Under the pieces are notes generated by a model. That model did not search any database and had not been told where the DNA came from. It worked only from the letters and a program-made list of their open reading frames with translations. Positions 56,769-64,000 of a DNA stretch of 64,000 nucleotides are shown here, piece by piece (within the stretch, counting starts at the first letter, position 1; the number at the start of each line of letters is the position of its first letter). The stretch is taken from the NCBI GenBank assembly GCA_027576995.1, contig JANBQC010000035.1, positions 22,593 through 86,592 of the forward strand, given 5' to 3'. This DNA is from Dimargaris cristalligena. Its lineage: Eukaryota; Kickxellomycota; Dimargaritomycetes; Dimargaritales; Dimargaritaceae. The position numbers were made by a program, and so were the translations under genes.

Positions 56769-59700
56769 TTAATTAATAGACGAAATCAAAGTGGGCTGGA
56801 TCCGCTTCTTGCCAGTCTTGGTTGTTGTGACTGGGTTCGCAATTTCTGATGGAGTAGCCTCGACCTTAACCATACCTGAAACAGGCTTAGGCGTTGATGG
56901 GGCAGCCGGCTTCACTGGCTCGACCTGGGTGGTAACTGAGGTCGAAATAGGCTGGCCATAGATTTCACCCAGTTCTCCCTCGTCAAATATCACAACCGAG
57001 CAGTAGCCGTCAGAGGATGTCATCAATAAATGACGGCCGTTAGGCGACCTGATGGATCCATTAGAAACGGTGCCATAATGGACATGGTGAACCAAAATAG
57101 AGGTAAAGGATAGTTCTCAAAATCAATAAAAAAAAATGCCAGTAAAATGGGCACAGCGCTCAATGATATGTATAAATATATACCCCCGGTATAAGCTGAT
57201 CCATCTATCATGATGTAGACTAAGTGAGACGCTCAAGACACTACTTGTGGAATCGAGATGTGACTTACCAAGACAGATCGGTTAGCGTCGCGTAATGAAA
57301 GTTGGCCAAATAGGCCAGCGGTTCGTGCTGTTGTGAATCATAAAGAATCACGGCATCCTGGGTAGCCACGGCAAAAACGAGCCGGTAAGGAAGGTCCAGC
57401 CATTCAGAGCTTGGTTTGCCGGAGCTCGCTGGAGGTCGTTTACAAAACCGATGCGGGGCACACCGAATCGCGATGGCCGGTTTTTGAAAGCCGCTGAGCA
57501 TCGCCACTGGAGCTCTAATTATAAAAAATGGTGAATATACGCAATCCGAGCCATACAGTGGTATGCAGTACCAGTCAGTAACTTTTCCAAATACCAGTCC
57601 CAAGAATATAGTAGCTCAATGCCTGTAATTCGCGCTACGTGGCCAATTACCTAATGGGAAGGTACGAATATAATGGGAAAATACACACAATTCATTTCAC
57701 TTACTCAGCCAAACGATCCCGGGCGTAAATGTATACTGCATTTTGAGTCTGCTCATCCGCCGACGAGCCAGATTTAGTCGTAGAGGAGTCATGAACTCGG
57801 TGAATTCCAGCCGGTGTAAGTAAAACTGACCCATCGGGGGTAAAACACAACCGTCGGAAAAAGGAGGTCAGCGTTTCACTGTGGTATAACCGGACGTACT
57901 GAGGACCGCCTGTTTGGCCCGAGAGGGAATGGGGTTTAGACGGGCCGTCACCAGTTGATTTGTCCTTTTTGTCAGCGGCTAACTGCCCGGATTGCGGGGC
58001 AGGTGGGGCTGTAGTTTCCTGAGGCTCATTGGCAGCATTGGTCGGGGTGCGAGATTCGACTTCCAGCCGAGAGTGTTTTACTAACAGCGATTTTTTAGTA
58101 GTATTAAGTGTCTTTACCGTCCATTCATAAATATTGACCGCTCTATCATAAGTCCATATTTTTTTCAGAAAACAATTATTTGGTTTAGCAGTAAGTATCT
58201 GGAATTATGTGATACTTCAATCAGGATAACTACGAATACCAGAGTAAAACTCCGTTAACTCGAGAAAGAATATATATCTAGCTCATTAAAATTACCGGTT
58301 TGAAGCTGCGCCAAACACCATGACTTACCGATCACTGCTCTGCGTAGCAAAAAAATGACCTTTGGGGTCCCATGCAACCCCCTGGATATAATTGCTATGG
58401 TCAGCAATACAGTGTATACATTTGGCTAATATCGGTACGGTAATAAAGTGGGATTTCGAATAATTGGGAAGGATTAGCTGGCGTTTTAACGCGGAAATCG
58501 GTCCAAGTTATAATGGGGACGTCAAACATAATTTTGGAATATGTATATATTACAAGTTTTCCTAGAATTTGTCACATTAATATCAAGAAGCATGTCTTTC
58601 TAATATCTCAAACATGAATATATGCGAGTCTGACCTTGCTTAACATCCCAGATCCGGGCAGTGTTATCTACTGATCCACTGATTATAAACCGGCCGTCGG
58701 CCGACCAGGATATATCGTAGATATCGGCCAGGGATCCTCTAGTGATTTAACCCAAAAATATATACATAAAGTAGGTGGTATGAGTTGGTTAGAGTACTGC
58801 TCATAGTCAGAATTCCGTATTGTTATCTAAATACGTACGTATTTTTTTATATTCACGACTTTTCGGCTCATACGTAGCGGTTGCTTGAATTATTGTACAT
58901 GGCTTAGTATTGGCGAAAGTCTCCGCATGGTCAATTGATTACCTCAATAAAGATACGGCCTTCCAAGTTTCCTCAGCGCCCGCAACACTGGCATTTTCAA
59001 GCGAACCCGATGCGGCCTGGCTTTGTTTCCAAACTATGATGGTACCATCTACATTATTACAAGCCAATGCAATTTATATATCAATGGATTAGCAATTCCT
59101 AACATTATACCAAGGATACGAGTAGAATTTGAAATATTAAATAACACGGTTTGATAGCTTATCGGCTCGATGTGTATGCAAACCTCAACAAATATATTTT
59201 CAAAAATAACCTACCATCCCCTGACGAGGCAAGCAACGAATCTATACGAGGAATATATCCCGGGAATATAATATACCGCTGGAATAAATAATGAGTATGC
59301 AAAACCAACATTTGTATCGGATCCATTAACCATGCGGTTGATCATGCAGCTATGAATAACTACCGAATGTCTAAATTGATTAGCATAGAAAGCTTACCGG
59401 CTGGGGAAAACCGAACCACATTGACGGCGGCGGAGTGCCTGGCTAACTCTGCAACGAAATTGACCGAGACATTGCCATTGCTGGACTCCATTAACCGCCA
59501 AAGCTATATCATTACATTAGCAGATGATAGATTTAGGCACAATTTACAATAAGACTTCAGAAGGGGGTGGTAGCCGGTTACAGTATACAGACCAGCTTGG
59601 GTCCTTCATAAAAACACGTGCCCAATATTACCAGGCACGTAGTTCCATGCCATTTGCGCCATGGTACGGGTCCCTACTCCCAAATTGCGAATACTTACGC

Positions 59701-59815
59701 GAACATTACTATCGCCACCTGCGGTTGCAAAGCGTCCGGGTCGGCTGGGATCAAAATCGACCGAGAATACGGCCAAATTGTCGTGCCAGTTGATTTGGAA
59801 TGTTTTGGCCTTCAT
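56769..59815 (-). CDS. CAC2: chromatin assembly factor 1 subunit p60 (CAC2/CHAF1B), WD40
   Basis: WD40 subunit of CAF-1, which deposits H3-H4 behind replication forks. Nine exons, all phase-consistent: 59699-59815, 59398-59503, 59215-59241 (27 nt), 58943-59048, 58635-58738, 58329-58425, 57705-58142, 57269-57514 and 56769-57048. Total 506 aa. WD blades are visible ([61 protein letters not shown]). Diagnostic CAF-1 p60 segments follow: [47 protein letters not shown] joined to [17 protein letters not shown]. The blade linker in exon 7 carries a charged insert, and the C-terminus is basic/proline-rich. Exon 5 ends at a weak GTCAGA donor, and exon 4 at GTAATC. It is the most intron-rich gene in the window. 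Confidence 0.92.
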
Positions 59816-60477
59816 GGGGTTGACGAAAGCTGGGAGGCTGGATGTAGGCGGGGGCGTCGAAGTAGGTTTTATGACAGGGCTTTAAAAACTAGGAATGCAA
59901 ATGAGGAATGGTATAGTTAAGGTCAGCGAGGCAGGGTAAATGTGCAGTACCACCACCGCTTATAGGTACTGCTCGACTGTACACAACCCGGCTCTTACTC
60001 CCCAAGGAAATTACCCATGAATCTATCTAATGGAGTAAACAAACCCCTCCTCCCCCTTTCCGATGTCCACACATTCACAACCACTTACATAAAGAGCTGT
60101 TTAACCCAGGTCATGTGATTAAACAGTGCCAATAGAGTTAGCATGCACGCCTTTTAACTAATTTAATTCAAGAGAGTATGAATCTCAGCTACCCCAGTAA
60201 ACATGTAATAACTTTAGGCAATAGTACTTAGAGACTATGAATTTAGTAGCATAGAGGATCGATTGCTCAAAAGTAAGAGATTGCGGAAAATAAAAAAATC
60301 CAACAATATGGCCAAACCATGTAGGACCGACTATAAATTAACCGTTTAGCTAGACTTCTGGGCGAGTAGCACATATATTTGGCACCCATGCCTAACCAAC
60401 TCCCCCAAATACCTGGGAGTTGCTGGAAACCTTATTCAACCTGGTAATCCCTGGTTTTGAAAGGCCTTAGAGTTCTA
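59816..60477. promoter_or_regulatory. CAC2 promoter region and 3' flank of the next gene
   Basis: 662 bp, AT-rich on the right. No gene or repeat is recognised. Confidence 0.55.
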
Positions 60478-61191
60478 TTAAGAAGTGGTGAACCGTTTGG
60501 TATGACCAGAGACAGCGGGATTAGTGACCTGGCAGGTTTGGCTTGGACGCACAAATCTACTGGGCTGCCGCAGACCTGAGCTGCTTAGTCGGGATTTTGT
60601 ACGTAATAGCTGGGGAATGTTGGCAGCAGTGGCTGTTGGTTTAGGGCGAATCATGAACTTTGAGGACGTTAGAGCTACTGGCAAATGACTAGGACTCACC
60701 GAAATCTGAGATGGGTGCTCCAGTTCAATCGGTTTGGGTGCCCCGTTCCCTGATTGGCTGTGCCGCTCTTGATATTTCTCCGCATGTTGAAGCAGTCGGG
60801 ATGGGGGGTGAGGTTCATTTGTGCCACGCTCGGATAAGCCACCAGTTCCTGTCGGCGGTACCTGTCTAGATGATACCACCGGCGGAGACTTGTGCAGTGG
60901 ATTATGCGCCCCGAGTCTTTTACTGCTAGCACCGGGCTTGGCTGTATTCCCAGGGCCGATTGTCGGATCCACTTTAATCATGTTGATTGGTGTAGCTTTT
61001 CTAAAAGAAAGAACCATTTTTTTATCTGCAAACTTAACTGTCTTCGCAGGAGTGATCCGTTCGGCGTTGAGTGGGCGTAAAATACCCTTTGGAGCCGGTG
61101 TACTGTCGGCCGGTGTTGGGTCGCACAGCACCCAAGTATTTAGGCACACCAGAGCAACACTGATGACCACCCAACGAAATGAAAATGCCAT
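60478..61191 (-). CDS. small secreted protein of unknown function
   Basis: 237 aa from the ATG at 61191. It starts with a clear signal peptide (MAFSFRWVVISVALVCLNTW, cleavage probably after VLC). The mature part is basic, proline/serine-rich and low in cysteine. It contains ERITPAKTVKFADKKMVLSF near residue 45, possibly helical, then disordered sequence. No enzyme motif, no repeat and no membrane segment after the signal. Family not recognised. Single-exon, so splicing gives no support; the case rests on the length of the frame and the signal peptide. It lies between CAC2 and the tRNA gene. Confidence 0.5.
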   Translation of the reverse strand: MAFSFRWVVISVALVCLNTWVLCDPTPADSTPAPKGILRPLNAERITPAKTVKFADKKMVLSFRKATPINMIKVDPTIGPGNTAKPGASSKRLGAHNPLHKSPPVVSSRQVPPTGTGGLSERGTNEPHPPSRLLQHAEKYQERHSQSGNGAPKPIELEHPSQISVSPSHLPVALTSSKFMIRPKPTATAANIPQLLRTKSRLSSSGLRQPSRFVRPSQTCQVTNPAVSGHTKRFTTS

Positions 61192-61852
61192 CACAATCCT
61201 GCCTAATGCGGTTTAAATTTAAGTAAGCTAGGTAATTCCAAATAGACCGGGGTATATAGAGTAGGAACAAAGGAAATGATGGTCACTGCTGTGAAAAAAG
61301 GAAGCTAAATCAAGAACATTAATTCCCTGGCAATGGAGAAGGAAGGGTGATTTTGGTGTATTTATATAGCCTTTTACCTGTTGTTGAAGGACACTGTTCA
61401 AAGGCCACTACCAATAGTTGGGATGCCTCTAGAAAAATTGAGGGTGTGTATGTCAAATGGTAGTGGATAGATTCCCCGAAGTTGTACTTTTCTCTTGGCA
61501 GCACGCTTGAGTCTATGGCAAGGAATTCCCTATCCACAAACCAATGACCCCGTACACAGGCATTGTACAAGAAAATATGCCTACCACCCTTCCATGGTTT
61601 CCGACTGGTAGGCAGGGTGTGAACTGTGTTACCCTCATGCCGCCCATATTATTGGCCTCCCCATCTGGATGTGGAGGTACTCGACGTCAGCATCAAACGA
61701 AAAAAAAAAATGACGGGGGGTAAACTCTGCAACTGATCAACTCAATCTCCAACAACCACCACCTCCTTCACCCCCACCCGCCACTAGTGTCCTCTATAAC
61801 AAGTGAGGCCAGCAACCTAGGGCCACAGGAGATTTTGAAAAATAAAATGGAT
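61192..61852. other. intergenic, upstream of the small secreted gene
   Basis: Only short frames without known motifs. A polyA run of 10 lies near 61699. Confidence 0.55.
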
Positions 61853-61922
61853 GCGCAGACCGGGAATCGAACCCGGGTCTACCGCGTGGCAGGCGGTAAT
61901 TATACCACTAAACCATCTGCGC
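61853..61922 (-). tRNA. tRNA-Gly (anticodon GCC)
   Basis: 70-nt cloverleaf without intron. The acceptor stem GCGCAGA pairs with TCTGCGC, and the anticodon stem ACCGC/GCGGT encloses the loop CTGCCAC with anticodon GCC. The variable loop is 4 nt. The T stem CCGGG/CCCGG encloses TTCGATT. A box TGGTTTAGTGG and B box GGTTCGATTCC are intact. CCA is not encoded, as in eukaryotes. Confidence 0.96.
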
Positions 61923-62672
61923 GCCTATAAAAATTTATTTTTCAATGACATTAATATTTATATTACGCTTTAGTTAAAACGTATGAATTAGACTCCCTTT
62001 TCCAGTCTTTCTATTTATCATTATTTAGTGACAGGTCTGAAGGTGTGGGAGCAGCTGTGCATAAAAACTCTGTAATATTCACATTTATGAGAGAATGGCA
62101 CACCCGCGCAACGAGCCCGTTGTCCACTCCCTATCGGCCAACGAGGTAAACGATTGGAGAGGAATTCGTCCTACCTATTATCGTTAATAGATGCCGTCGA
62201 CGTTTTGTTATTTATTGGCGATACTTATTTCGCACAATGGACAAGTCCACGGTCTATAATAACCGAAAGGTCGTCGTGCACATGTGTAAAGAACACGGCA
62301 GAGACAAATTTTGATAGTAAAAATAGAATAACCTAATAGGGTCGGATGGTAGGAAGGAATAAAAGAAGGAGAAAGATAGAGAAACAAATTTTCGCTAGAA
62401 AATTTTTCCTTTCTACTTCGGGGAAAGTAATATTTTTACGGAAAAATTTTTCTTTCCCCTCTATTAACATAATAAGTTTGTATAAACGAATTATCGTTAA
62501 TAGATGCCTATTCCCAATAACCCTACCTCTCGAAATGACGACTCCATTACACTGGAGTTGTCCTTCAGGCTTTTATAAGCCTCTAAATATAGATAAATGG
62601 GATAGACTAAATGAATGGAAACACCTCGAGGATAAACGGGAAAACCAATATAACTGAAAGTATTGAGAATAT
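61923..62672. other. AT-rich region between tRNA-Gly and the recombinase gene
   Basis: Probably the 3' untranslated end of the retroelement on the right, at least in part. It holds a 19-bp direct repeat (62177-62195 and 62490-62508). Between them, A/T-rich inverted sequence includes the palindrome GAAAAATTTTTC near 62441-62452, and GGGGAAAG paired with CTTTCCCC. No open frame is convincing. Confidence 0.55.
62177..62508. repeat. 19-bp direct repeat pair
   Basis: ATTATCGTTAATAGATGCC occurs exactly at 62177-62195 and again at 62490-62508, both downstream of the recombinase stop codon. The flanks differ, so each copy is a discrete short unit. Confidence 0.9.
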
Positions 62673-63983
62673 TTAAATGATAAACGAAAATATAAGCTGT
62701 AACTCTGGCTGATAAGGTAAAACTACTCGGCAATAGGCCCGCATTGTTTCCAAAGCCTCCCATCGACCCCAATCCAATACTCTTAGTGGGTCCACCTTAG
62801 CTGCCAACATCCCCGCAACCATAGTCTTCCTTAAGCTATGTGATGAATATGCTGATGTAATAGCTTTCTGATGTCCCAAGGATTCTAACAGTGCATGGAG
62901 ACACCGGGTAACCCAGGCCGCTGGGTTTGATTTAAAGGTTAACCACAGGGTAGTTGTTTTGACGGATGCCAGATATAAACCAATGATCTCCTTAAAGGCT
63001 GGGCATATTGGATTAGCTACTCGATGAACCCCCTCTAGATGTGCCTTACGTTTTTCACCGCTGATAAAAATAGATAAAGTTTGGCCCTCAAGGCTCACAT
63101 CTTGCCTTCGTAAACTAGCTAGCGAGCTGGCCCGTAGGCCGAAGATAATACCAATAATAAACAGGGTGGCCCATTCTAACTGCACCCCATTGGGCTTCCA
63201 CCCGAGGGTATAGAGATGCTTGTACAGGTGTGTAGGTATCGGCCGGGCTCCCTGTGGATCCTTCGACTCGGGGAAGTCTTGATAAAAGGTTACAGCATAT
63301 CCTTTACGAAACTGTGATGCAGCCTCCTCGGAGAATCTGACCCGACCATATATGATCCTATCGAATTTTGACAAAGGTGCCAGTTTTCCAGGCAATGATC
63401 GGGGGTTCACCCTCAATGTGTACAGGTGAACCAGATATGCGACTAGGGTAGTATTAGAAACGGGGTGTGCGAGATGACCAGTGGACTGGCAGAACTGTAA
63501 GAATTGCTGGTGGTGGTGTTCATAGGTCTTCCAGGTCGCCTTGGCAAGACTATTGAGCATGATGGTCTTCGCTAAATCATTTTCTTTAAGACTAGGGGCC
63601 AAATGGGATAGCCAGTGATCAGTAATCTGGGAGGCATAATTTCCCTGAAACTGGAGTGCCGTTAGAACCGAGCCACAATCATTTTCCAACGCCGATTCAT
63701 GAATGGTTCTGGGAGTAAATTGATGGACCCTGCTGGCGGAATTGCCCACTGGCCCTGGATCGGTAACTCTTGAATTGATTTCGCAGACTCGACAAGGGGG
63801 GGCCACCATGGTTGGCTCTTCCAAAGAGGCAGAATAATTGTCCCTTGAGCCCGCTCTTGAATCATCTTTGCTATCACCCGATTGATTATGCCGAAGGGGG
63901 GATTGAACCACCCGTTTTCCTGTGACCAATCGAGGGAGAAAGCGTCCTGGCCGACTGCTCTTGGATGGTGCTTCAAGGTGCAA
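62673..63983 (-). CDS. retroelement tyrosine recombinase (DIRS-like)
   Basis: 436 codons open. The first codon of the open frame (63983-63981) is TTG, so the true start is an internal ATG or a frameshift from the overlapping polymerase frame. Residues about 95-215 form the helical N-terminal core-binding domain (LAKATWKTYEHHHQQFLQFC). The catalytic domain then shows R284 (FGLRASSLASL), a K311 candidate (GEKRKAH), H382 and R385 (SSHSLRKT), and the nucleophile Y417 (MRAYCRVV). The tetrad R, H-x2-R and Y is complete, so the protein could be active for integration of the circular cDNA. There is no in-frame stop in the catalytic part. It is unlike cellular genes nearby in composition and has no introns. 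Confidence 0.85.
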   Translation of the reverse strand: MHLEAPSKSSRPGRFLPRLVTGKRVVQSPLRHNQSGDSKDDSRAGSRDNYSASLEEPTMVAPPCRVCEINSRVTDPGPVGNSASRVHQFTPRTIHESALENDCGSVLTALQFQGNYASQITDHWLSHLAPSLKENDLAKTIMLNSLAKATWKTYEHHHQQFLQFCQSTGHLAHPVSNTTLVAYLVHLYTLRVNPRSLPGKLAPLSKFDRIIYGRVRFSEEAASQFRKGYAVTFYQDFPESKDPQGARPIPTHLYKHLYTLGWKPNGVQLEWATLFIIGIIFGLRASSLASLRRQDVSLEGQTLSIFISGEKRKAHLEGVHRVANPICPAFKEIIGLYLASVKTTTLWLTFKSNPAAWVTRCLHALLESLGHQKAITSAYSSHSLRKTMVAGMLAAKVDPLRVLDWGRWEALETMRAYCRVVLPYQPELQLIFSFII

Positions 63984-64000
63984 TAGCGGGGCAGCTGGGC
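63662..64000 (-). CDS. retroelement polymerase protein, C-terminal end (partial)
   Basis: 113 codons including the stop, open to the right edge. DAFSLDWSQENGWFNPPFG, then INRVIAKMIQERAQGTIILP and WKSQPWWPPL, is the block typical of the C-terminus of DIRS-type RT/RNase H proteins. It ends NRRWKMIVARF. It overlaps the recombinase frame in a different phase. The reverse transcriptase proper lies outside the window. Confidence 0.75.
   Translation of the reverse strand, partial: AQLPRYCTLKHHPRAVGQDAFSLDWSQENGWFNPPFGIINRVIAKMIQERAQGTIILPLWKSQPWWPPLVESAKSIQELPIQGQWAIPPAGSINLLPEPFMNRRWKMIVARF

Larger units (their letters stand above)
62100..64000 (-). mobile_element. 3' part of a DIRS-like tyrosine-recombinase retrotransposon
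   Basis: The minus strand carries the end of a polymerase-type frame (63662-64000) overlapping a tyrosine recombinase frame (62673-63983) in another phase. That is the layout of DIRS-order elements. The left boundary is not defined; 62100 is a guess just outside the 19-bp repeats. The 5' part lies beyond the right edge. Confidence 0.75.

Overview
The window is nuclear DNA from a fungus, most likely an early-diverging (zygomycete-grade, possibly Kickxellomycotina or Dimargaritales) lineage. That placement is inference. It rests on ordinary eukaryotic genes with mostly GTAAGT-type introns, a fungal-type ATP-dependent PEP carboxykinase, a KEX1 carboxypeptidase, an Rgd1-type F-BAR/RhoGAP and a YHR131C-like PH protein. 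These sit beside genes that most yeasts lack or have lost (SS18/SSXT, JTB, CSN6) and a DIRS-like tyrosine-recombinase retroelement. Gene models were built by hand from conserved protein motifs and reading-phase agreement across splice sites. There are no operons, CRISPR arrays, rRNA genes or plasmid features.

Left part (1-16 kb): the 5' end of PCK1 on the minus strand, a 7.8 kb stretch with no supportable gene, then adenylate kinase (minus) and SEC24 (plus) sharing a divergent promoter, and a two-exon JTB-family membrane protein.

Middle (16-40 kb): a large PHD-TFIIS-M-SPOC protein of the Bye1/PHF3 type (minus) whose model needs an 11-nt microexon; a 4.8 kb sparse stretch; a PH-domain protein (3 exons); EMC10 (5 exons); an F-BAR/RhoGAP; and the PRP4 splicing kinase (minus, 2 exons).

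Right part (40-64 kb): CSN6 (4 exons), a TAPT1/EMP65-family membrane protein, RBX1 with a 13-nt last exon, KEX1 (at least 4 exons), a secreted protein of unknown function, an SS18/SSXT SWI/SNF subunit, a small acidic nuclear-type protein, the nine-exon CAF-1 p60 subunit, a small secreted protein, tRNA-Gly(GCC), and the 3' part of a DIRS-like element running off the right edge.

Functional themes are the early secretory pathway and ER (SEC24, EMC10, TAPT1, KEX1, JTB), chromatin and RNA polymerase II (Bye1-like, SS18, CAF-1), and cullin-RING ligase control (CSN6 and RBX1 within about 4 kb). Nothing here is an obvious new multi-gene system. The most notable items are the microexon models, two copies of a short inverted-repeat element, a signal-peptide protein with an F-box-like helical stretch, and the retroelement with a short direct repeat near its 3' end.
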